From Phosphoribacter sp037045045 (GTDB taxonomy: Bacteria > Actinomycetota > Actinomycetes > Actinomycetales > Dermatophilaceae), in NCBI GenBank assembly GCA_037045045.1, contig JBAOHL010000003.1, positions 605,624 through 669,623 of the forward strand: 64,000 bases of DNA, in the 5' to 3' direction. Shown here in pieces: positions 26,324 through 36,100 of the stretch (position 1 is the stretch's first letter; every line of letters begins with the position of its first letter). Position numbers and translations under genes: made by a program. The notes below the pieces were generated by a model. It made no database searches, was not told where the DNA came from, and saw only the letters and a program-made list of their open reading frames with translations.

Positions 26324-26494
26324 CCGGATCCGACTGGGACCGGTCGAAAAAGACCGTACGACACGTACCCGAACACCCCGAGCGGCTCTCTCGTGAACGA
26401 CGAGAGGACCGGGCACCGCACCGACGCGGTGTCGGTCGTCGACCCGCCACCCGGCGGCGACCTGCCCACCCGGCATACCCAGGAAGGACCCACC

Positions 26495-29400
26495 ATGACC
26501 GAGCACAGCCCCCTCCTGGAGGATCGGGACGACCCCATCGCCGTCATCGGGATGGCCGCCCGAGTGCCGGGGGCAGACAACCTCGAACAGTTCTGGGCCA
26601 ACCTCTGCGACGGAGTGGAGTCGATCCGCTTCTTCGGCCCCGACGAGGCCCTCGCGGCCGGGGCTTCCAAGCGCGCCGTGCAGGACCCGCAACACGTGTT
26701 CGCCGCGCCGATCCTCGACCACATCGAGGACTTCGACGCGCCGCTGTTCGGCTTCACGCCGCGCGAGGCCGAGATCCTCGACCCCCAGCACCGGGTGCTG
26801 CTCGAATGCGCTCGGTCCGCCCTGGAGCACGCCGGCTACGACCCGGCCCGCTACCCGGGGACCGTGGGCGTGTACACCGGGATCGGGTCCGGCGAGTACC
26901 AGTGGTACCACCTGCTGCCGGACCGCTCGCTCGTCGCGGCCGTGGGCCACATGGCGATCGCACTCGCCAACAACCCCGACTACACCTCGACGCTCATCTC
27001 CTACAAGCTCAACCTCACCGGTCCGAGCATGGCTGTCTCCACGGCCTGCTCCACCGGACTTGTCGCCGTGCACCTGGCCGCCGAGGCGGTCCGCAACGGG
27101 GAGTGCGACATGGCCCTAGCCGGGGCCGCCTCCGTGGAGCTCATGCAATGGCACGGGTACACCTTCCACGAGGGCAGCATCCTGTCCCCGGACGGGCACT
27201 GCCGTGCCTTCGACGAGGACGCCCAGGGCACGTTGTGGGGCAGCGGCGGCGGCATCGTCGTCCTCAAACGCCTCTCCGACGCCATCGCCGACGGCGACAC
27301 CGTCCACGGGCTTATCCTCGCCACCGCCGTGAACAACGACGGCTCGGCGAAGGTGGGCTTCTCGGCCCCGAGCGTCAGCGGGCAGTCCGCCGTGATCCGG
27401 CAGGCGCTCGAGCTCGCGGGCGTGCCGGCAAGCAGCATCGGGTACGTCGAGGCACACGGGACGGGCACCAATGTCGGTGACCCCATCGAGGTCCGGGCTC
27501 TCAACGAGGCGCTCACCCTCGCCGCCGAGGGCGACGACGGTGCGCACCGAGGCCCGGGCGTGACGACCACCGGCATCGGGTCGGTCAAACCCAATGTCGG
27601 CCACCTCGCCGCAGCCGCCGGGGTCGCCGGGCTCATCAAGGGCATCCTCTCCCTGGAGCGCGAGCAAATCCCGCCGACGCTGCACTTCCAGACGCCCAAC
27701 CCCGCGATGGAGATCGAGTCGACGCGACTGCGGGTCATCGCCGCACTCGAGCCGTGGCCGCGCACCGAGCATCCGCGACGGGCGGGGGTGAGCTCGTTCG
27801 GGATGGGCGGCACCAACGCGCACGCCATCCTCGAGGAGGCTCCGCCAGCCCCTCGAGAGGGCGATGAGCCCGAGGACCCCCAGCTCGTCCTGCTCTCCGC
27901 GCGGACGCCGACGGCTCTGGACGCGACGACCGCCGACCTCGCCCAGGCCCTTCGGGCCCAGCCCGACCTGCCGCTCGCGGACGTGGCCTTCACGATGGCC
28001 GAGGGTCGGGCGCGGCTGGCGCACCGGACCGCGTTCGTCGCGTCCGGCATTCACGACGCGGCAGACGTCCTCGAGCGCACCTACCCGCGCCGGCTCTTCG
28101 TCGGTACGACCGGCGTCACCCCCCGTCCGGTCTTCGCTTTCCCCGGTCAGGGCACCCAACGGGTCGGCATGGCGCGGGAGCTCTACGGCCGCTACGACGT
28201 CGTGCGGCACTGGATCGACGAGGGGGCTCGGCTTCTGCTCCCCCACCTCGGGTACGACCTGCGCGACGTCGTGTTCGCCGACGACGACGTGGACGGCGCC
28301 GCCGCTCGGCTGCGCCAGACCGGCCTGACCCAACCGGCCCTGTTCGTCGTGGAGTATGCCCTCGCCAAACTGTGGCAGCAGTGGGGCGTCGAGCCGGCGG
28401 CCATGATCGGGCACAGCCTCGGCGAGTACGTCGCGGCGACGCTGGCCGGAGTGTTCGACTATGCGGATGCCCTGCGCGTCGTCGCTGCCCGGGGTGCCCT
28501 CATCGAGTCGTTGCCCGGGGGTGGGATGCTCGCCCTTCCCGTCGATGAGGCCACCGTGGCCATCGAGGGCACCGGCCTGGACCTGGCCGCGGTCAACGCC
28601 CCGATGGCGACGGTCGTCTCCGGGCCTTACGAACAGCTCGCGGCATACGAGGAGATGCTCGCCGACCTCGGCGTCCCCGCGACGAGGTTGCAGACCTCCC
28701 ACGCCTTCCACTCGCGGATGCTCGAGCCGGTCCGGCAGGCCCTCGCGGACGTCCTCGCCGGCGTTACCCTGCGGGCCCCGCAGTTGCCCGTCGTCTCCTG
28801 CCTCACCGGCACGTGGCTCACCGCGGCGCAGGCGACCGATCCGAGCTACTGGGCCGACCAGATGTGCTCGCCGGTGCGCTTCGCCGACGGGCTGCGCACC
28901 GCGCTCGAACAGGACGGCTCGGTGCTCGTCGAGGTCGGTCCGGGCGAAGCGCTCACCGGGCTCGCCCGGATGCAGCTGCCCCCCCAGGCCGCCGACCCGA
29001 TCGCCACCCTGCCGGCCCGGGCCGCCGACGAGGTGTCGGCCCACCTGGAGGCCGTCGCGCGACTGTGGACGCTGGGGGTGGAACCGGATCTGTCCGCCGG
29101 TCGGCGCCGCGCCGGCCGACGGGTCCCCCTGCCGGGCCACCCCTTCGAGCGCCAGCGTTGCTGGATCGACTGGGACCCCGACGCGGTCGTGCCGGGCACG
29201 TCCGCCGGTGTCGAGCTTCCGCAGGAGCGCCAGGACGTCGACGACTGGTTCTGGACCCCGGTGTGGCGGCAGACCCCCGCCCTCGGCACGGCCGTTGACC
29301 CCGAGGAACACGGCGACTGGCTGCTCGTCACCGATCCCCGGGACGGGATCGATTGGGCGCCGCTACGGGCGCGGCTGCAGGAGCGCAGCGTGCGGCTGGC

Positions 29401-31981
29401 CGTCGCGCGGATCGGGCAGGAGTATGCCGGTGGCGCTGCTGAGGGGGCGGACTACACGCTGCGTCCCGACGCGCCCGAGGACGCCGAACGCCTCGTCGAG
29501 GACGTCGTCAGGGCGGGCCTGCGACCCCGCATGGTCATCCACGCCGGCGCCATCGCCCCCGGGGGTCCGCTCGATCCGCAGGCCGCCGCGCGCGCCGTGG
29601 CCCAGGGCTTCACCGCACCGGTCCACGTCTTGCAGGCGCTCGCCGCCGCGGGTCTCGCGGAGGGCACTCGGCACGTGGCCGTGACCTGCGGCAGTTTGTC
29701 GGTCGTCGGCGGCGACGTCAGCAACCCGGCGGGTGCCGTCGTCACCGGCCCGGTGCGCACCGCCCCCACCGAGTTCGTCGACCTGACCTTCCGTCACCTC
29801 GACGTCGACGATCCCACGGCGGTCCCCGACGTCCTGCTGGCCGAGTTGGGCCGGGACGAACGGGTCGTGGCATACCGCAGTGGCCGGCGCTGGATTGTCG
29901 AGAACGCCCCGGTGGACCTGCCCGGTGAGGCCGCGGACCGGGCCGCGCTGCGCGACGAAGGCGTCTACCTCATCACGGGTGGCGCCGGAGGGATCGGCCT
30001 GAGCGTCGCCGAGGAACTGGCCCAGCGGGTCGGCGCCCGGATCGCTTTGCTGTCCCGTCGGCCCATGCCGGGCCGGCAGGACTGGGCGCGCCTGGCCCGG
30101 GGGGCCGACGCCCGGGCGCGAACCTGCGCGGCCCTCCTGCGCATCGAGGCAGCGGGAGGTCGCGTGCTGACCCTGGCCGCGGACGTCACCGACCCGGTGG
30201 CGCTGGAGGGCGTGCGGTCCAGCATCCTTGCGGAGTTCGGTCGACTCGACGGAATCGTCCATGCGGCGGGCATTGCCGGCGGCACGATGACCGAGGTGCA
30301 GACCGTGGAGACCGCGCAGGCCGTGTTGGCCCCCAAGGTGTCGGGCACGCTGGCACTGGCCCAGGTGTTCGGCGCCGACGAGCTGGACTTCGTCGTGCTG
30401 TGCTCGTCCGTCACTGCCCTGTTGGGAGGGCTCGGGCAGGTGGACTACTGCGCCGCGAACGCCTTCATGGACGCCTTCGCCCACGCCGCCGAGGGCCGAC
30501 TCCCGTGGCCGGTCCTCGCCGTCGACTGGGGCGCGTGGCTCGAGGTGGGGATGGCGGTCGAGACCCCCGACCCGACCCGCGGGCAACGCGGGCACGCGCC
30601 ACAGACGGCGCTGGCCGAGAGTGCTGGGACGCCGGACTTGGGCGTCGAGCCGAGCGCGTTCCCGTCGGCGCCCGCGGTGCGCGACGACGAGGACGGCGCC
30701 CGGATCGGGGTGGTGGAGCTGGGTACCGAGGACTGGGTCGTCGGCGAGCACCGGGTGCTCGGGTTGCCGACCTTGCCCGGCACGGCCCACCTCGAACTGG
30801 TCCGAGCCACCTTCGCCGCGGGCCGACCGGTCGGGCCCATCGAGCTGCGGGACGTGACCTTCCTCGCCCCGCTGCAGCTGGCCGACGGGGAACGGCGGGT
30901 CGTCCGCGTGAGCATCGACGACGCCGACGGTGGGGCGTGGGCCCTGTCCAGCCAGATCGACGGCGTCTGGGCCGACCACTCCCGAGGCACCGTGGCCTGG
31001 GCGACCCTGGGGCCGCGCCGCATCGTCGACGTAGCCGCCATCGAGGCGCGGTGCCCGACACCGCGCGAGGAGCAGGAACTCGCCGTGTCGGCCAGCGGTC
31101 TGGTGAGCTTCGGACCGCACTGGGCATCGTTGCAGGCCGTGTCCAGCGGAACCGGCGAGGAATTGGCCCGCCTCGAGGCACCATCGGACGTCGCCGCGGA
31201 ACTGGGCGAGGAACCCGGCCGATTCTGGCTGCATCCCGCCGTCCTCGACGAGGCCACCGCGTGCGGAGACCACCCGGACGCCGTAGGCAGCTACTTGCCC
31301 TTCGGCTACGGACGCATCGTCATCCACGGACCTATGCCCGCGCGGGTGAGCAGTCACCTCGTGCACCACGCGTCCGGCCGCGACCTCGTGTCCAGCGACA
31401 TCACCGTCCTCGACGAGCACGGGGTGGCCGTCGTAGAGATCGGCGACTTCATGCTGCGCAGCGTCCGACGCGACCAGCCCGTCGACCTCGGGACCGGACC
31501 CGCAGCGCCGAAGCACCCCCAGGTGCCGGGCTCCGACGAGCAGGTCGGGATCCGACCGGCCGAGGGAGCCGCAGCACTGATCCGGGTCCTCGGATGGAGC
31601 GGCGGGCGCCAGATCGCGGTGACGGCGCGACACCTGCACACGTTGGAGGACCTCGTGCGGCGCATCGTCCCCGCCGCGGAATCGGCCCCGGACGAAGCCT
31701 CCGGCCCTGGTCCTGTGGTTCTGTCCGGCACCTACGTAGAACCGCGCACCGACATCGAGCGCGCGCTGGTCTCCCTGTGGGAGAACGCCCTCGGTGTGCG
31801 CGGAATCGGGATCGAGCACGACTTCTTCGACCTGGGCGGCAACTCCCTCGCGGCCTCCCAGGTTATCGCTCGGATCAGGGCGGTCATGGGCGTGAAGATC
31901 CCCATGCGGACGATCTTCGCCTCGCCGACGATCGCGAACCTCGCTCCGGCCGTCGAGGCCGCCCTCGAACTCGCGTCGTAA
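26495..31981 (+). CDS. Modular type I PKS, KS-AT-KR-DH-ACP
   Basis: 1828 residues from ATG 26495, with AGGAAGGA in front; the longer in-frame start at 26393 is not needed. KS (about 10-440) with Cys185 in STACSTG and the two His motifs EAHGTGTNVGDP and KPNVGHLAA. AT (about 530-830) with Ser641 in GHSLGEY and HAFH at 736-739, the malonyl-CoA type. KR (structural part about 900-1130, catalytic Rossmann GGAGGIG at 1162, Tyr1318 in QVDYCAAN). DH double hotdog (His1419 in HxxxGxxxxP, Asp1585 in HPAVLDEATA) and a carrier domain with Ser1784 (LGGNSLAA). KR before DH is the reverse of the common order. There is no ER and no thioesterase. It extends the NRPS dipeptide by one malonate and should give an alpha,beta-unsaturated or beta-hydroxy acyl thioester. 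Confidence 0.94.
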   Translation: MTEHSPLLEDRDDPIAVIGMAARVPGADNLEQFWANLCDGVESIRFFGPDEALAAGASKRAVQDPQHVFAAPILDHIEDFDAPLFGFTPREAEILDPQHRVLLECARSALEHAGYDPARYPGTVGVYTGIGSGEYQWYHLLPDRSLVAAVGHMAIALANNPDYTSTLISYKLNLTGPSMAVSTACSTGLVAVHLAAEAVRNGECDMALAGAASVELMQWHGYTFHEGSILSPDGHCRAFDEDAQGTLWGSGGGIVVLKRLSDAIADGDTVHGLILATAVNNDGSAKVGFSAPSVSGQSAVIRQALELAGVPASSIGYVEAHGTGTNVGDPIEVRALNEALTLAAEGDDGAHRGPGVTTTGIGSVKPNVGHLAAAAGVAGLIKGILSLEREQIPPTLHFQTPNPAMEIESTRLRVIAALEPWPRTEHPRRAGVSSFGMGGTNAHAILEEAPPAPREGDEPEDPQLVLLSARTPTALDATTADLAQALRAQPDLPLADVAFTMAEGRARLAHRTAFVASGIHDAADVLERTYPRRLFVGTTGVTPRPVFAFPGQGTQRVGMARELYGRYDVVRHWIDEGARLLLPHLGYDLRDVVFADDDVDGAAARLRQTGLTQPALFVVEYALAKLWQQWGVEPAAMIGHSLGEYVAATLAGVFDYADALRVVAARGALIESLPGGGMLALPVDEATVAIEGTGLDLAAVNAPMATVVSGPYEQLAAYEEMLADLGVPATRLQTSHAFHSRMLEPVRQALADVLAGVTLRAPQLPVVSCLTGTWLTAAQATDPSYWADQMCSPVRFADGLRTALEQDGSVLVEVGPGEALTGLARMQLPPQAADPIATLPARAADEVSAHLEAVARLWTLGVEPDLSAGRRRAGRRVPLPGHPFERQRCWIDWDPDAVVPGTSAGVELPQERQDVDDWFWTPVWRQTPALGTAVDPEEHGDWLLVTDPRDGIDWAPLRARLQERSVRLAVARIGQEYAGGAAEGADYTLRPDAPEDAERLVEDVVRAGLRPRMVIHAGAIAPGGPLDPQAAARAVAQGFTAPVHVLQALAAAGLAEGTRHVAVTCGSLSVVGGDVSNPAGAVVTGPVRTAPTEFVDLTFRHLDVDDPTAVPDVLLAELGRDERVVAYRSGRRWIVENAPVDLPGEAADRAALRDEGVYLITGGAGGIGLSVAEELAQRVGARIALLSRRPMPGRQDWARLARGADARARTCAALLRIEAAGGRVLTLAADVTDPVALEGVRSSILAEFGRLDGIVHAAGIAGGTMTEVQTVETAQAVLAPKVSGTLALAQVFGADELDFVVLCSSVTALLGGLGQVDYCAANAFMDAFAHAAEGRLPWPVLAVDWGAWLEVGMAVETPDPTRGQRGHAPQTALAESAGTPDLGVEPSAFPSAPAVRDDEDGARIGVVELGTEDWVVGEHRVLGLPTLPGTAHLELVRATFAAGRPVGPIELRDVTFLAPLQLADGERRVVRVSIDDADGGAWALSSQIDGVWADHSRGTVAWATLGPRRIVDVAAIEARCPTPREEQELAVSASGLVSFGPHWASLQAVSSGTGEELARLEAPSDVAAELGEEPGRFWLHPAVLDEATACGDHPDAVGSYLPFGYGRIVIHGPMPARVSSHLVHHASGRDLVSSDITVLDEHGVAVVEIGDFMLRSVRRDQPVDLGTGPAAPKHPQVPGSDEQVGIRPAEGAAALIRVLGWSGGRQIAVTARHLHTLEDLVRRIVPAAESAPDEASGPGPVVLSGTYVEPRTDIERALVSLWENALGVRGIGIEHDFFDLGGNSLAASQVIARIRAVMGVKIPMRTIFASPTIANLAPAVEAALELAS

Positions 31982-31994
31982 CCCGACCCCGACG

Positions 31995-32026
31995 CCCGCG
32001 CCCCCGGCCGCCACCGGGGGTGCGGG
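31995..32026. terminator. Strong hairpin after the PKS gene
   Basis: A 13-bp GC-only stem (arms 31995-32007 and 32014-32026, one G-T wobble) with loop CCGCCA, 14 nt after the PKS stop. No T tract follows, as usual in high-GC actinobacteria. It may end or attenuate transcription before the PPTase gene 58 nt downstream. Confidence 0.6.
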
Positions 32027-32083
32027 TTCGCCCGGCGACCGGACCCGGCCGGTCCGAGGCCACCTCTGGACGGAAGGCCGCCC

Positions 32084-32872
32084 GTGCTCGCCACGACCCC
32101 CATCAGTCCGACGGCCCCGGACGTACCCGGCTGGCCACCATGTCGGGCCGTCCGACTTGACGGCGGCCTTCCCGGTCGAGCAACCGCCGTCCTGACCCGG
32201 CTCACGATCCGCCGCGACGCGCCCCTCCCCGCGGTCGACGCGGTCCTGTCGACCCATGAGGTGGACATCATGGGCGCCCAGGGCACCGCTTCGCGACGGG
32301 CCGAATTCGCCTACGGACGCTATGTCGCCAAGACCGCGCTGAGCCGTTTGGCCGGCGAGCCGATCCCCTTCGCGTCCATCGACATCACCCCTGGGGTCTT
32401 CCGCCAACCCATCGCCCACGTCGTGGGACGCCCCGGTCTCGCGGTGTCGATCACCCATGACGAGGCCGAGTATGCCGCGGTCGCCTTCCCCGCGGGCTGC
32501 CCCGTGGGGATCGACGTCCACCACGTGCGCCCAGCCGCGACCGCCGTCATCGTCGAGGGATTGACCGACGCGGAACGGGCCTGGCTACCGCCCGCAGGAG
32601 CCGGCACCAGCCGAGACGAAACCGCCGCCGCACTGTGGGCCGCCCGAGAGGCGCTCGGCAAGGCGTTGGGCGTGGGCCTGCTCGTGGACCCCGATGTCCT
32701 GGAGGTCGGCGACTTACGGCGGCGTGCCGACGGCATCCACCCCTTCCACCCCGCGGGCCGCGGTGCTACCGGATCGGCGGCATACCCGCGCTTCCCGCCG
32801 TTCGCGGCGACGCTGTGGACCGGTCCTCGTGCGGTCATGGCCCTCGCGCACCCGCGAAAGGCACCTCGGTGA
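32084..32872 (+). CDS. Sfp-type 4'-phosphopantetheinyl transferase
   Basis: Converts apo carrier domains to the holo form using coenzyme A. 262 residues from GTG 32084 (GGAAGG site). Family motifs: GLAVSITHDEAEYAAVAF, VGIDVHH (142-147; the second acidic ligand of the usual D-x-E is replaced by His) and WAAREALGKALGVG (185-198, an E/K pair with Arg where Lys is usual). It lies directly behind the PKS and is the obvious activator of PCP1, PCP2 and ACP. Slightly divergent motifs but intact length. Confidence 0.85.
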   Translation: MLATTPISPTAPDVPGWPPCRAVRLDGGLPGRATAVLTRLTIRRDAPLPAVDAVLSTHEVDIMGAQGTASRRAEFAYGRYVAKTALSRLAGEPIPFASIDITPGVFRQPIAHVVGRPGLAVSITHDEAEYAAVAFPAGCPVGIDVHHVRPAATAVIVEGLTDAERAWLPPAGAGTSRDETAAALWAAREALGKALGVGLLVDPDVLEVGDLRRRADGIHPFHPAGRGATGSAAYPRFPPFAATLWTGPRAVMALAHPRKAPR

Positions 32873-32873
32873 A

Positions 32874-33068
32874 CAGACCTTCGGCCAGGTGGGCAGTCGA
32901 CCCGCGGTTCCCGTCGACCAGATCGGCGCCGCTCTCGTCTTCATCGCCAGCGACATCGAGTCGTACCGGACCGCCACGACGCTGTTCCTCGACGGCGGCT
33001 CATGCCAGGGCAGCGTTGGCCTAGAGATTCTCGCTGGATTCCGGCAGGTGCTTGGCCCCTGTGGATGA
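32874..33068 (+). pseudogene. 3' remnant of a short-chain dehydrogenase gene
   Basis: The plus-strand frame right after the PPTase stop encodes the C-terminal end of an SDR: VPVDQIGAALVFIASDIESY and then RTATTLFLDGGSCQGSVGL, matching the family ending (FLASD, TGTTLFVDGG). There is no start, no Rossmann GxxxGxG and no catalytic YxxxK, so only about 60 residues of a lost gene remain. It marks a deletion scar at the right edge of the cluster. Confidence 0.75.
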
Positions 33069-33108
33069 GCGCAGCGCAAGGACGCCGACCCGGAGTTAGG
33101 TATGCCGT

Positions 33109-36100
33109 GTGCCCACCGAGCCGCGACCCGACCTCGACCAGCCCTGTCGGCTGGTGTGGCACGTGCGACTGCCGGAGGCCACGGCGCCCGTTCGCATCGG
33201 CGTCGCTGTGCAGGCCCACGCGACCCTCGCCCACCTGCGGGTAGCCCTGCGCGAGGCGTTCCCGGCCTCGGCGCGGCATACCGCCGTCGTCGTGGCAGGC
33301 CGTCGCCTCGACGACTCGGCGCTGCTCGGGCACCCGCCGCTTCTCGACGGCGCCACGCTGAATCTCGGCGACGGCGCCGTGCCGGGCGCCCGCCCGACGC
33401 CACTGTTGTCCGCGCACGTCGTCGGGGGGCCCGACACGGGCGCAGTCGTCGACCTGCCGCCCGGCGAGCATCGCATCGGGCGGGCCACCGAGGCCAGCAT
33501 CCGCCTCACCGACGCCGACGTCTCGCGGGTGCACGCCGTCCTGCGGGTCCAGGGCCCCGAGGTCACGGTGCGCGACCTCGGCTCGAGCAACGGCACCCGT
33601 GTCGAGGGCGTGCCGGTCGATGTCGCCCCGAGGACGGTCCCGGTCGGCGCGCGCCTGCGGGTCGGCGGATCCACGCTCGTGCTTCGTACTGCCGACGCGG
33701 TCCCGGCAGTGGTCCGCGCCGACGGCCGCGGGCACCTGCTCGTCAACCGGCCGCCCGCCGTCGCCACCACCCACCCCACCCGCACCGTCGCCATGCCAAC
33801 CCCCCCGAACGACCCTCCGCCGGCCCGGCTGCCGCTGCTGGCCATGGCGCTGCCGGCGGTGCTCGCCGGCGTCCTCGCCGCCGTCCTGCGCTCCCCGACG
33901 ATGCTCCTGTTCGGGTTGACTTCCCCGCTGCTCGTCCTCGGCCAGTGGGTCGCCGATCGACGAGGCCGCCGCAAGGAGCGCCGCACCGCGCACGCGGAGT
34001 ACCAGCGCGACCGCGCCCAGGCGGAGGTGGACCTGGCCGACGCGCTCGCCACCGAGGCCGCCTGGCGCCTTGCCGACGAACCCGATCCGGCGCAGCTGCT
34101 CGGGACCGCCCGGCAGCCGGGCGCTCGACTCTGGGCGAACGACGCGCGCCGCGACGGCCTGCGGGCCCGGGTGGGCCTCGGTGTCGTCGAAGCCCACACG
34201 ACGACGACAGGCACCCCCGACCCGGTATGCCGCCTAGGCCCGGTTCCCGTGACCGTCGACCTTGGCGTCCCCGGAGGTGTCGGGCTGGCCGGCCCGCGCG
34301 AGCGCGTCCTCGGGCTAGCCCACGCCCTCGTCGGTCGCCTGGCCGTGCGGTATTCGCCCGCCGACCTGCGCATCCGCGTCGTCCACCGATCCGAGGACGG
34401 CCGACACTGGGACTGGGTGGGTGCTCTCCCCCACGCCGGCACGGACGACGCCCGGGACAGGATTCCCACACCGTCAACCCCCGATTCGGTCGATATTCCT
34501 GCGGCTCAACGCGATTGGGCGGGCCCCCGGACTCTCGTCATCGTCGACCGCGCCGCCGAGTGGCGCACCGACCCGGCCCTGGGTCGCCTGCTCGCGAACG
34601 GCCACCGCCACGGGTGTGCCGTGCTTGCCCTCGATGCCACGCCGGCGCACCTCCCTGTCGAGGCCCGGACCGTCGTCGACCTCAGCGAGCCGACGGCATA
34701 CCTGCGGGTGGCCGGCCACGAACCCGTCGAGATCGACCCCGACTCGGTGGGACCGACCTGGTCAGGGCAGGTCGCCCAGGCCCTGGCCCCTCTGCGCGAC
34801 CCGGCCGCGGCACTGGATCTCGACAGCGGCCCGGCACCCTCGGACGTCTCGCTCCTGCGGCTGCTCCGGCTCGACTGTCCGACAACGGAGTTGTTGGCCC
34901 GACGGTGGCGCGAACGCCCGCGCAGCACCGCCCTGCCCCTGGGCGTCGACGGTCACGGTCCGGTCCTCGTCGACCTCGCCGCCGACGGTCCGCACGCGCT
35001 GGTGGGCGGGACCACCGGATCGGGTAAGTCCGAACTGCTCGTGTCCCTCGTCGCCGGACTCGCCGTGCTCAACCGTCCGGACGAGCTCGTGTTCGTCCTC
35101 GTCGACTACAAGGGCGGCGCGGCGTTCGAGGGCACCCGGCTCCTGCCCCACGTCGTCGGCCTGGTCACCGATCTGGATGCCGCGCTGACCGAACGCGCCC
35201 TGGTCAGCCTGGGCGCCGAGTTGCGCCGACGAGAGCGTCTGCTCGCCGACCACGGCGCGGCGGATCTCGCGGCATACCAACGGTCCCGCGGCCCGGCCGC
35301 CCCGCCGGTGCCGAGGTTGGTCGTCGTCGTCGACGAGTTCCGGGCCCTTGCGCAGGACCTGCCCGACTTCGTCGACGGCCTGGTCCGCATCGCCGCCCTG
35401 GGCCGCTCACTCGGGCTGCACGTCGTCGTCGCCACCCAGCGCCCGGCCGGGGTCGTCACGGCCGACATGCGCGCGAACCTCGGGCTGCGGATCGCACTGC
35501 GGGTACGCGACGGGGTCGACTCGCTCGACGTCATCGACACCGTCGACGCGGCCGGGCTTCCGGCGGCGTCCCCGGGCCGGGCCTACCTGCGCACCCCCGA
35601 CCGCGGACCGACCCAGCTGCAGACCGCCCGGGTCACCGGGCGTACCGCCGCGCCGACGCCCGTGCGGATCACCGACATCGACGGAGTTCCCGTGGTTCGC
35701 CGGGCGACCGGTCCGACCGACCTGGCCCGGCTCGTCGCGGCGGCTGTGGACGCGACTCGGGAGTTGGGCATCGAGCCGATCCCCTCGCCATGGTTGTCGC
35801 CGCTGCCCGACCGGCTCGACGCCGCGGATCTCGTCGCGACGTCCGGCGAGGCGGTGCTGGGCCTGGCCGACGACCCGGCCGCGCAGCGGCAACTGCCGCT
35901 CACGTGGTCGCCGCGACGGGACGGCGCCCTCGCCGTCGTCGGACGCCCGAAGAGCGGCCGCTCCAGCGCGTTGCGGGCCGTGGCTCTCGCCTTGGCTCGC
36001 GCATTTTCGCCGACCGCGGTTCACCTGTACGCCGTCCACCTCGGCGGGCTCGACGGGTTGCCTTCGCTCGCGCACCTCGGCGGTGTCGTGCGGGGCGACG

